From Lepturacanthus savala (lineage: Eukaryota > Chordata > Actinopteri > Scombriformes > Trichiuridae): DNA of 64,000 nucleotides. The notes beneath the pieces were generated by a model. It was not told the origin of the DNA and made no database searches. It saw nothing but the letters and a program-made list of their open reading frames with translations. A program made the position numbers and the translations under genes. Position 1 is the first letter of the stretch. Every line of letters begins with the position of its first letter. The stretch spans positions 7,353,758-7,417,757 of the forward strand of contig CM060468.1 in the NCBI GenBank assembly GCA_030544235.1, given 5' to 3'. This document shows, piece by piece, positions 1 to 12,800 of the stretch.

Positions 1-2
1 GT

Positions 3-3000
3 GAGGAAGACTTGGTGACATTAAGCTACTTCAGTGAAGTGTACCCACAACCTCAGATAAATGAGAGCGCCTTCACGGTGTCCCAGAACATCCAGCGGCT
101 GCTGTTCTCTGTGGATCGATACCTGATCCGCTGGAAACACTATCGGCCTCTTTGGGAAGGCAACAAATTCATTGTCAATGAAAGGTTTGCTGCAAGAAAA
201 CCATCATGTGTCATGTATGATGATAAGCTGCAGTTCCTTGCCCGTATAAACCAAGAGGTAATGCTGGAACCTCTGTTTAAGAATGAGCTCAGCATCCATC
301 TAAACCTAGAGCCTCTGGCTCTCACAGTGCGGGAGACAGCTGAGTCCTGGATCAGTTCCCTTGGTAGCCTGCTCAACAAGTCTGCCAAAGAGGATCTCTT
401 AAATTTGAGAGATGAGCTTATGGTACTGAACATGCTACTTTGCAAAATAGAGATCATAAAGTGTAATATAGTACAACATTTTTACAGTAAGTATTTTTAG
501 TTTTTTATGCATGAAACTGATCCTTGTGATCCTTTTATTAAACAGGAACTCTCTACAAAGCTCAAACAGAGCCCTGACACTTTTGAAGACCTGACAGGTG
601 TCCTTGGAACAATCTCAGACATCAATGACATGTCTCTAAATGTGGAGATGAGAATCATCGATATCAAAGAACGATACAGAACACTAGCAATGTACAATGT
701 GCAGGTACTGCGATTGAGTTTGTAGTTTTTTTTTTTTCATTTAAAATTTTGGTGTCTTGAAAGCACAGCTTGATATGGTTTCTCTTGTCCAAACTCTTGT
801 GCTGTATTTTCTGCCTGTAGGCTCAGGAGGATGAACTGGAGCTGAAAGCGATTATAAGCCAGATGTGGAGTGATCTGTTTACAGAATCCAAACAAGTGGA
901 TCGAAGTCTGACAGATGTCAAGAAATCATTTACTGAGGTTAGACATAATTCTTCTGTTAAAAAAGAATACAGATGTACACTTTTTTATTTTTAATTTTAA
1001 TGTTTTCAATAATCTCTTCTTGTTTTCCCTCTGCTACACACAAAGACTACAAAGGAAAAGACTGAAGAGTTTAAACAGGAGTTGTCCATCTTTGCTGAAA
1101 GCTTTAACATGCATGGTCCTGGAGCTGTAGGACATGATTTGGAGAAAGGTACTTTTTATATCCTTGTCTTAAACTGTATCCAGAATAATAATGTATGCTG
1201 GGAATTCTTGAGATGTAGTGGAGGGATGTAGTCTCTTTTGTTCTTTGCAGGACTGTCAATTATGGAAACATATGAGGCAGAACTTGCCACGATTGTGACG
1301 GGATGGCAGGAACTAGCTAATGCTGAGAAGCTGTTGGACCTACCAAGCACCATATACCCAGAAATTATCACTATGCAGAAAGAGATGAATGGCTTGAGAC
1401 AAATCTATGATGTTTATAAAGCTCAGAAGGTCTGCAGCAAAGAACTTATAACAATAAAAATTGACCTAAAATGTTTCTGTTAAAACTGCATGTTGGGACC
1501 TGAAAGTTTTTTTCATATATTTCATGTTGTCCTATTGTTTTTCAGGCCGCAAAGACAGAGTGGTCTCAGACCCTGTGGGTTGACTTAAACATCCAGTTGC
1601 TACAGGAAGGCGTTGAGGGTTTTATTAAAAGCTTGAGGCAGCTGCCCAAAGACGTGCGGGGACTGCCTGTGGCCTTCTTCCTGGAGGGACGGATGAAGGA
1701 ATTCAGAGAGTCTCTCCCTCTACTGCTGGACCTGAAGAATGAAGCCCTCAGAGACAGGTCAGGCTGCAGATTGATACCAGAAGAAAAACCAAAAGCAATT
1801 ACTAATAGTATGAAACGTAGACCAGAGTGTAATATATGATCAAAATGATGAGATCAATTAAAACACTAAAAAAGAGCTTTTCATATTTCGGGCCACAGAC
1901 ACTGGAAGGAGCTGATGGAAAGGACCGGCACTAGCTTTGATATGAACCCTGACAGCTTCACACTGGAGAACATGTTTGCTATGGAGCTGCACAAATATGC
2001 AAACGTCATAGGTGACATTGTCACTTCAGCTGTAAAGGAGCTCAGTATCGAGAGGGTGAGCTTCCCTCTAAATATATTTGTACATAAATTAGATTATAGA
2101 TTATAAATTAGATTATATTATTGAAATATAAGTACTAAGATATTAAACAAAACATTATCCATGTAAAGTTTGTGTATTTATTTGTTTGCTTACAGGGGGT
2201 GAAGGAGGTGGTGGAGACCTGGGAGAACACAAAGTTCATTGTGCAGCCCTATTTTAAAGGCACCCAGCAGCGCTCTTCTATCCTGGGTGCAGTAGATGAG
2301 ATCCTGCTGAATGTGGACAATGATGCCATGAACTTACAGAGCATGGCAGGGAGCCGTTTTGTTGGACCCTTCCTGGGTACCATACAACAATGGGAAAAAG
2401 ACTTGTCCCATATCAGTGAGACTATAGAGGTCAGTCAGAATCGTTAAATCTCCCACCAGGCTTATGCTAAATTCTGAAATCTTTACTGAAAAAAGCTTTC
2501 TTGCACAGGTATGGTTGCTGGTGCAACGAAAATGGATGTACCTGGAAAGCATATTCATTGGTGGAGATATTAGTTCGCAGTTACCCGAAGAAGCCAAGAA
2601 ATTTGATAACATTGACAAAAAGTTTAAAGAAGTAAGTGTTGCTATATGTTATGTTGTATCATTACCCTGATGAAAGCAAAGACCTATATCATAATATGAG
2701 CTGCTTACTTTTTTGTGTAGATAATGAGCGACACAGTGAGGGGCCCAAACATAAAGCGATGTTGCCTGGTTCCCAACCGGCTAACAGACCTGCAGGCCCT
2801 GAGTGATGGTCTGGAGAGGTGCCAAAAGAGTCTCAATGACTACCTGGACTCCAAGCGGAACGCTTTTCCTCGCTTCTTCTTCATATCTGATGATGAACTC
2901 CTCAGCATACTGGGGAGCAGTGATCCTACATGTGTGCAGGAGCATATGATTAAGGTATCAGTCCGCTGCACAGTGAGAGTCAGGAAAGACATGCGGCTTT

Positions 3001-3896
3001 ATGAGTGTTTAAAACATTTGATTTCTCTAACCTGTTCCATAAGATGTATGACAACATAGCATCTCTGCGGTTTGATGTGGAAAGCCACGGGGAGACAGTA
3101 GCCGGAGCCATGGTGTCTGCAGAGGGTGAGGTGATGGAGCTGAGGAAACCCATCCAAGTGGAAGGCAGGGTGGAGGAATGGATGACAGCAGTACTGCTGG
3201 AGATGAAGAGGACCAATAGACTCATCACCAAGGAAGCAATCTTCCGCTACTGTGAAGACAGGAGCAGGTGCGTGTAGACGTATGTGGGCGGCCGTGTCCG
3301 CGTCCCACAGAGAACATGCAGTGAGTTTGTCCTTCCTGTGTCTTTCAGGGTGGATTGGATGTTGCAGTACCAGGGCATGATGGTGTTGGCTGCGACCCAA
3401 GTCTGGTGGACCTGGGAGGTAGAGGATGTCTTTAAAAATGTGGAAAAAGGAGAGAAGAACGCCCTGAAGAACTATGCAAAGAAAATGCATCAGCAGATTG
3501 ATGAGCTGGTAACACGCATCACGCAACCCATGAAGAAAAATGACAGACGGAAAATCAACACCGTCCTTATCATCGACGTCCATGCAAGAGACATCGTAGA
3601 CAACTTTGTACAGAACAGGTAATCTTTACATGTTTGTGAATAAAAAAAACTAACATTCAGCTCAGCTAAATGTCTGTGTCTGAAGGTGAACTTTCCTTAA
3701 TTTTCTTTCCAGTATAATGAAAGCACGTGAGTTTGAGTGGGAAAGCCAACTGAGATTCTACTGGGTCCGGGACCATGATGATCTATTTGTGCGTCAATGC
3801 AGTGCCTCTTTCTCTTATGGCTATGAATACATGGGGTTGAACGGTCGATTGGTTATAACCCCACTGACAGATCGGATCTACCTCACCCTCACACAG
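3..3896 (+). other. dnah10: dnah10 tail and linker exons (1-13)
   Basis: Exons 3-422, 546-704, 821-937, 1046-1148, 1251-1429, 1546-1757, 1899-2055, 2196-2429, 2509-2631, 2721-2954, 3044-3267, 3349-3618 and 3713-3896. They encode the distal tail and the linker (DHC_N2 type), the element that swings across the AAA ring during the power stroke. Visible family landmarks are WVDLNIQLLQ, the segment RKWMYLESIF, FPRFFFISDDELLSILG and the run into AAA1, ending WVRDHDDLFVRQ and SYGYEYMGLNGRLVITPLTD. Exon 1 has two possible donors, at 423 (phase fits exon 2 and protein similarity) and at about 487 (better consensus but adds unrelated residues); I chose 423. Confidence 0.88.
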
Positions 3897-6800
3897 GTCT
3901 GTGAACCTTTACATATTTATGTCAAAAAGATCCAAATAGAATATGTGTAGATTCAACTTCGTTGACAGCACCTTGTCTGTGTGGCTGTGTATTTGTGATT
4001 CAGGCCCTCTCTATGTATCTGGGTGGAGCTCCTGCTGGACCAGCTGGTACAGGAAAGACAGAATCCACCAAAGATCTGGCTAAAGCTTTAGGTCTGCTTT
4101 GTGTGGTAACAAACTGTGGAGAGGGCATGGACTACATGGTAAGAAGCCTCCAAATGCATGACCAAAAACTAGAGGAAAATATCTTAGTGCTGTTGCTTTT
4201 GTTCTGATGGATAAATAAATATTTTGTATGTATACTATATGTCACTTGTTAAAAAAGGACCCACACCCCTTGGATATTAAAGCTTGTCATTAATCAGGAA
4301 AAATACAGCATGAACACAGTGTAATCAAATTGTTTCCTGGCTTCTAATGTGCTCACACAAGGAAGGAAGTAGCTCTAATCAATTGTAATGTCTTTTCCTG
4401 AATCTGTTTGCTCTTTGTGCGCAGGCAGTGGGAAAGATCCTCTCTGGCCTTGCCCAGTGTGGAGCCTGGGGCTGCTTTGATGAATTCAATCGGATTGATG
4501 CCTCCGTGTTGTCAGTGATCTCCTCCCAAATCCAGACGATCCGCAATGCTCTCATTCTGCAGCTTAAAACATTTCATGTAAGTTTGTCGTACTCATACAC
4601 AACCAGTAATGAATGTATCAAAGTTGTTGTTTCCCTCATGACAGTGCTAAATTTAAAGCTTTCTTATAAATAGTTGCTTTTACCCACCACCTCCTCACTA
4701 TGCACATCAGTTCGAAGGCCAGGAGATCAGTCTGGATGAGCGCATGGGGATTTTCATCACCATGAACCCAGGTTATGCAGGGCGCACAGAGCTGCCTGAA
4801 TCAGTCAAAGCCCTCTTTAGGCCTGTGGTGGTCATTGTGCCGGATTTGCAGCAGATTTGTGAGATCATGCTTTTCTCTGAGGGCTTCCTAATGGCCAAGG
4901 TGAGAAATAAACACACATTACATTGTTACATTTTGGGAAAGTCAGCAAAGCAAGGGTAATTTAGAATAAGTACTTTTAAAGTTTTCAGATATTTTAATTA
5001 CAGGAAGAAACATTTTAATAGAAAATGGAAAATTAACTCTAACCTCCAAACATCTTAATCTTTTCTGAAAAAATACTTTTTGAGGATTTTCTATATCCTC
5101 TCTTGTTCGATTCAGGTGCTTGCGAAGAAGATGACAGTACTGTACAAGCTGGCTCGTGAGCAGCTGTCCAAGCAGTCTCATTATGACTTTGGCCTGCGAG
5201 CCCTGAAGTCTCTGCTAGTGATGGCAGGAGAGCTGAAGAGAGGCTCACCAGACCTCAGTGAGGTACAAATTAGAGAGAAAGAGAGAAACTGACAGGCAAC
5301 GCAACCCTAAAATTGTAGATGGGTCAGTGATTATCATGAAACAAGTAAAGGTTCTTTTGTTATGAAAGTTTTAATAATGACAATATATTCCAAAGTAAAA
5401 CTTGGGAGCAAATGAATTCTGTGGAATTATGTTGTAAATTTAATTTTGTAATATATATGTTGTAAGATTAATGCAATGTAACCACCTGGTATTTCCGTCT
5501 TTCTTCGCCACAGGATGTGGTGTTGATGCGTGCCCTCAGGGACATGAACCTGCCAAAGTTTGTGTTTGAGGATGTGCCTCTGTTCCTCGGGCTGATCTCA
5601 GATCTTTTCCCTGGACTGGACTGTCCTCGAGTTCGCTATCCCAACTTCAACGATGCCGTGGAACAGATTCTGCAAGAGAGCAAATATGTCCTACTGTCTA
5701 ACCAGGTTTGTCATCTGGGTCTTTGAATCACTTCTATATGATACAGACTTTCTTACTTGATGCAATTTAAAGTGGCAAAAATATTGTTTCAGGATGTAAC
5801 TGATGATATAGCCTATGCTGTCTGTGATTTCAGGTAGATAAAGTGGTGCAGATGTATGAAACCATGATGTCCAGACACACATCTATGGTTGTGGGCCCAA
5901 CAGGTGGAGGGAAGTCAGTTGTGATCAGCACATTATGTCAAGCTCAGACCAGGTCAGTTTCAGTTAAAATCATATAACGTCCCATTGTTCATATGTGTTT
6001 ATTATACTAACTGTTTATTATGTATTCATCAGATTGGGGTTGCAGACTAAGATGTATCCCCTGAACCCCAAAGCCATGAGTGTCATTGAACTCTACGGTG
6101 TTCTGGACCCTGACACTAGAGACTGGACTGATGGGATCTTATCCAACATCTTCCGTGACATCAACAAGCCTACTGACAAAAAAGAGCGGAGGTAAACAGG
6201 AAAACTTTAAGAAAACTTTGAGATATGCAATGTCAGTGATGCCTTTCTTTTCTTAAATGGTCTAACCCTGGACCTACAAAATAATCTAACTAGAGTATCA
6301 GAGCCACAATGTTCCCCACTAACATAACCTTTAAAGACTCTTAAACAAATCACAGACGTTTTAGAAGAATATCTATGAAATACTCTATAAAGGCATAAAA
6401 TGTAACTAACAGGTACATTCTGTTCGATGGGGATGTGGATGCTCTGTGGGTCGAGAACATGAACTCAGTGATGGACGACAACAAGCTCCTCACTCTGGCC
6501 AATGGAGAAAGGATCCGTTTACAGAATCACTGTGCCTTGCTGTTTGAGGTTTGTCTGAATTTCATTGACTGCTTTTATCTGTATACATTGCCCTAGACCT
6601 GAATTCTTTTCTGCAAATCAGCCTGCCGAGCTTCTTTTAAGAAAAACACTGCCATGTGTTGCAGGTTGGAGATCTGCAATATGCGTCCCCTGCTACTGTC
6701 TCCCGCTGTGGAATGGTCTTTGTTGACCCCAAAAATCTGCGATACACCCCATACTGGCAGAGATGGGTGATCAACAGACCTGCCACGGTATGACAAAGAA

Positions 6801-9800
6801 CATCTACAGCATGTTAGAACTGTACTCAGAATTTTATATTTTTTCCAAACTTTTTTTGTGTTTGTGTATAGGACCAAGAAGTGCTGAACAAACTCTTTGA
6901 AAAATATGTGCACAGCTCCATTGATATGATCGTGGATGGTATTGTTGATGGCAAACAGGGTCAGAAACTGAAGACTGTTGTCCCTCAGACAGATCTGAAT
7001 ATGGTAGGTTTAGCTTTAATGTACTCCAGTATCCCTATTAGAATTCTCCTACATCCAGACTACTTGGATTCATTTTACATGTGTTGACGGTGTGTTCAGG
7101 TAACTCAGCTATGCTTGATGCTGGATGCCCTGCTGGACACTGAGAGCTACAGAGCGGACGTCCTGGAGTGTTTTTTCCTGGAAGCTCTGTACTGCTCATT
7201 AGGAGCCACATTGCTGGATGATGGCAAGATCAAGTTTGATGAGTTCATTAAAAAGCTCTCCTGCCTAACCACAGTGCATGATGAAACGGCTTTGGTTGGA
7301 CCTGGTGAGATACCAGGTAAAAAAAAAGAATTTCTATGACATAGTATAAAGTTATCATACCTTATCCACTATATGCTGTGTGTTAATATCCCTTTTTAGG
7401 ATTGCTTCATGGTTTAGGTGGTGGGTAAACTAATCAAACCAATATAAACTACTTGATAATTATATTCACAATAAGTGGGGGGTTTATGTTCCTCATCTTA
7501 TTATTGATGACAACATTTCTGCATTATACAGGATACCTGCCAACTCTCTTTGATTTCCATTTTGATGGAACTCAGGAACAGTGGGTTCCCTGGAGATCTT
7601 TGGTCGTGAAATACATCCACGACCCTGAAATGAAGTTTGCTGATATTCTAGGTAAAGATCAATTCTGTTAGCTGTTAAATAAAGAAAAGTATGTATCCTG
7701 AAAAGATACGGTTTATTTATTTTAGTTTTTTATCCCTAACCATTCACATTTGTATTTTTTTATATAAACAAATGTAATCTCAATATAGTTTACATCTCCT
7801 CTCTCAAGTTTCTCTCTGGAGCTCTAAAAAGAACAGTTTGTTTTGTGTCTCTCTCATAAATGTTAATGAGCCTCTGCTCTGATTGGTGGATTTAGTTGGC
7901 TGTGAATGGGGGGCACTTTCTACAATGTGACCTTTAAACTTTCTTTCTTCTATATTTGCTTTAGTCCCAACGGTGGACACTACAAGAGCTAGCTGGATCT
8001 TGGAGCTGATAGTGAAGATGAAGAGGTCCGTGCTTTTGGTTGGAGAGCCTGGAACCTCCAAGACTGCCACCATTCATAACTTCCTGAAGAATCTCGATGC
8101 AGATACAAATGTGAGTTAACTGTCCAACAGTGCATGTGTACATTTGTTACTCCAGTTGTTCTCACATTTTTTAAAATTTCTTCCCCTGTTTCCAGATTAC
8201 TCTGATCATCAACTTTTCATCCAGGACAACTTCAATGGACCTCCAGAGGAACCTGGAGGCCAATGTGGAGAAAAGGACCAAAGATACCTATGGCCCCACC
8301 ATGGGGAAGAGGCTGCTGGTCTTCATGGATGACATGAACATGCCAAAGGTACCTACAGTACAGCGCTCAGCCAAGTCTCTGGTGCCCCCTGGTCTATATG
8401 TGACATGTTTTAATGTATTGTGTGCTCTGTCAGGTGGATAGTTATGGCACACAGCAGCCTATTGCGCTTCTGAAGCTGTTATTGGGCAGAGGAGGTTTAT
8501 ATGACAGAGGGAAGGAGCTTAACTACAAAATCCTTAAGGACCTTGGCTTCATTGCTGCCATGGGGAAGGCAGGAGGTGGGAGGAATGAGGTGGATCCACG
8601 CTTCATCTCTTTATTCAGTGTCTTCAGCATCCCCTTCCCTGCAGTGGAATCCCTGCACCTTATCTATGCTTCTATTATCAAAGGCCACACCCGAGTGAGT
8701 AGCATGAAATAATACAGAAAATAAGATTCTCACTCATTCTCATCCCTCATGTTTAATAAACCTAATCATATTTTTTTAGCCCTTTCAAGACGCCATACAG
8801 AAGGTTTGCGATAAAGTCACCTCCTGCACATTGGAGCTGTATAACACCATCATCAAAGATATGCCACCCACTCCTTCAAAGTTCCACTACATCTTCAACC
8901 TGAGAGACCTATCCAGAGTCTACAATGGATTGACCCTCACACAGCCTGATAGGTCTGATCTAGCAAATTCACTGTATTAATGGACGTCAGGTTCCACTTT
9001 TACTGGTTTCATGTCTGTTATCCATGATTTCTCTAACAGGTTTTTGACTGTCACCCAGTTTGTGCGGGTTTGGAGAAATGAGTGTCTGAGAATATTCCAT
9101 GATAGACTCATCGATGAAAAGGACAAAGCCTTGGTAAAATTCATTAATTACTAACTGTAGATTATATCGATTTAGTGTTGTATTGAGCTTTCAAATGTAG
9201 CCTACTGGAATTTTACCACCAGGTTCAAGGCCATCTAAAGAACCTCACTGAAGAGCATTTCAAGTCAGACATGGAGGCTGTCATGAGGGACCCAATACTT
9301 TTCGGAGATTACAGGACAGCCCTCAGTGAGACTGAACCAAGAGTCTATGAGGACATACAGGACTATGATGTTTCAAAAGCTCTGTTTCAGGTATTGTCAG
9401 ATTATAACTCCAGTGGGACAGTGACACCAGACTATCTTCCAAGGATATTGAAAGGCTGTTCTATGTTTCCATTCTGCAGGAAATTCTAGAAGAGTACAAT
9501 GAGAACAAATCGAGGATGAACCTAGTACTGTTTGATGACGCCCTAGAACATCTGACCAGGGTGCATCGCATCATCCGCATTGATCGCGGCCATGCGCTGC
9601 TTGTGGGTGTGGGGGGCTCTGGCAAGCAGTCCCTCACCAAACTCGCTGCCTTCACTGCTGGCTGTGAGGTTGTAAAACACATGAAATTTGACGGGTGTGA
9701 AAAGGGCAAACAATGAGTTTTACATTAATAAGTTTATGATACACATCTACACCTACAGACAGAGCAAATTACAGACATAATAGAGCTTTTATAAACCAAT

Positions 9801-12800
9801 TTGTGTCACATAAATGAACTACAGGAACAAGCAGATTTGGAATATACTTAAAGTTGACACAAGTTTAATAAAATGTGTTTTAATTTCGAAGGCTGCTTCA
9901 GCTGAAACAAAAATGGGAATTTAGGTTTCAAGCAATCAAGCTGATTACCCTTTTAAAAGCAGTCTACAACTTGGTTTTCTAGTTGTGAAATATTGCATAA
10001 TGTCATGATTAAATACAGACATCTGCTGTATGCAGTAATGTAATCTTCTTTTCTTAGGTGTTTGAGATCACATTAAACAGAGGATACAGTGAATCAAACC
10101 TCCGTGACGACCTGAAAGCGCTGTACTTGAAGCTCGGAATTGAAAATAAGAAGACAGTGTTTCTCTTCACTGATGCCCATGTTGCTGAGGAAGGCTTCTT
10201 GGAACTCATCAACAACATGCTTACGTCAGGTTGGATGAGACTTGAAACTCCTGACTCACTGCATTTATCTTCCTTTTAAAATCTGATCGTGCTCTCTTTT
10301 GATAGGCATTGTTCCTGCATTGTTTCCTGATGATGAGAAGGAGTTGGTTCTCAATCAGCTTCGTGATGAGGCCCTTAGTAAGGGAGCAGGTCCTTCTAAA
10401 GAGTCTGTGTGGAACTACTTTGTCAACAAAAGTGCCAACAATCTACACATAGTTTTAGGCATGTCTCCAGTTGGAGAAACTCTAAGGACACGCTGCAGAA
10501 ACTTTCCAGGTGAATTCTTAAAACAAAAATAACTTGATTTTTAATATCTGGTTTAATGTTCTTAACTGTGTGATTTTTTTTTCCCCCTAGGACTAATGAA
10601 CAACACAACAATTGACTGGTTCCTGCCATGGCCCCCGCAAGCATTACTGGCAGTGGCTCAGTTTTTCCTTGGTTTGTGATTACACAAATTTAACTTTTTT
10701 AAATGTGTTTGCAATCAAAAAGTTAGCTTTTAAACAACTACTTGAGTTCCTATGATGAGAGCTGCAACATGAATATTACCCCTTAATCTAGGGTATCTAG
10801 TGATGTTTGACTTTCAAATGTTTAATTTTGAATTTTACAGGTGAAAGTCCAATGATTCCTGAGGAACATGCTCCGGCTCTGATAGCACATGTGTGCATGG
10901 TTCATAGTTCTGTGGGAGACTACAGCAGGCTGTTCCAGCAGAAACTCAGACGTTGTAACTTTGTTACTCCAAAGAACTATTTGGACTTCATTAACACCTA
11001 TTCCAACCTCTTGGAGGAAAAGGACCAATATATCCTGGGTGAGAGGATGGAACATGTGATAACTGATGAAATGATAAAAGTCCCTCTGTGGTTTGCATTA
11101 ATATATATTTCTGTTATAATGGCTTTTGTTTGGTTTTATGGGAGTAATTACTTGTTGGTGTGTCTGTTCCAGCTCAGTGCAAACGTCTAGAGGGGGGTTT
11201 GGATAAGCTGAAGGAGGCCAGTGAGCAGCTGGCTGAGCTGAATGTCAAACTGGCAGAGCAGAAGGTGGTCCTCGCAGAAAAGTCCACAGCCTGTGAGGCC
11301 ATGCTGGATGAGATTGCCAAAAACACCACTGTCGGTCAGTCAGAGCTTACATCTGTTAGCTCAGCATTATTAAGGGTCGCAGAAAACACAGCATATACTG
11401 TTGGCTTCTGAAACTCAACACGTCGAATAACTTTTCTTCCAGCTGAGGAGAAAAAGACTCTGGCAGAAGACAAAGCCAAAGAGATTGAAGAGCAGAACAA
11501 AGTGATAGCTGTTGAGAAAAAAGAAGCTGAGAGTTCCCTGGCCGAGGCTCTGCCAGCGTTAGAGGCAGCTCGCACTGCCCTGCAAGATCTGGACAAATCT
11601 GATGTCACAGAGATCCGGTAACCTCTTCTTATGACTCATCATAAGTTGTTAAAAATGGCATCAATGATGACCAAATTCATCAGAATAATTCGCCCAATTA
11701 CCTTCTAGAACAACAACTCAGAAATTAAAATAGATGATGCCATTTGTCAGTCTAGCTGTTCCTCTATCAGCCCTTTTCTACTGGTCCATTGTGCAGATCC
11801 TTTGCCAAGCCCCCGAAGCAGGTCCAGGTCATTTGTGAGTGCATCCTGGTGATGCGCGGCTACAAGGAGATCAACTGGCAGTCAGCAAAAGGGATGATGT
11901 CAGAGGCTAACTTCCTGCGCTCGCTGATGGAGATGGATTGTGATTCCATAAATAACAATCAAGTCAGGACAGTCAAAAGTAAGGTGACCTGCAAAATTGC
12001 AAATAAGAATGAGCTTTTATAATATTTGCATTTATGAAGTATGCCACAGCTGATTTTCTGGTGATTTCCCCTCGCTAGATTCCCTAAAAAACCTTCAGAC
12101 AAGTTTTGAGGAGATGCAAGCCATCAGTAGAGCTGGTTCAGGAATGCTCAAGTTTGTTGAGGCTATCATGGGTTACTGTGATGTTTCCAGAGAGATCAAA
12201 CCCAAGAGGGAAAAGGTAATATGCTCGTATTATATGCTAAATTGGTGCTGTTGTTTTGTCCTGTTTGAGAGGGAATACAGAATAGCTACATTTCCATTTT
12301 GTTTCAGGTGGCACGCCTAGAAAAGAACTTCTTTCAGAGTAAGCGGGAGCTAGAGCGTATTCAGAGTGAGCTTAGCGATATCCAGAAAGAGCTGCATGCT
12401 CTCAGAGAGAAGTACGAAGCAGCTATTTTGGAGAAACAGCTGCTACAGGAGGAGGCTGAACTCATGGAGAGGAGGCTGATAGCTGCTGACAAACTCATCT
12501 CTGGCCTGAGCTCTGAGAACGAGCGGTAAGGTGGAGTCACATAACTTGCAGCCACGAGTGCTTCTATGAGTTGCTCACTTTCTCCACTATCTCTCTCTAC
12601 CACTTCCTGTTTTGCACTATCCCCACTCGCAGGTGGACACAAGATTTGGAGGAGTTAAAGCAGCGACGTGTGCGTCTCCTGGGTGACTGCCTGATCTCTG
12701 CTGCTTTCCTGAGCTATGAGGGAGCTTTTAACTGGGATTTCAGGAATGAAATGGTGTACCAAGTATGGATGAACGATGTTCTTGAGAGAGGCATCCCCTT

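Noticed and set aside
423..486. Longer version of dnah10 exon 1 using the GTAAGT donor near 487
   Set aside because: It adds 64 bases with no resemblance to dynein and breaks the join to exon 2; the donor at 423 gives an in-phase, family-like sequence.
2999..3583. A 194-codon minus-strand open frame opposite dnah10 exons
   Set aside because: It is the antisense shadow of two dnah10 coding exons, crosses an intron without splice logic and resembles no family.
8042..8065. Degenerate P-loop GEPGTSKT as evidence of dnah10 decay
   Set aside because: From memory the same AAA3 motif occurs in other DNAH10 proteins, and all 60 exons stay in phase.
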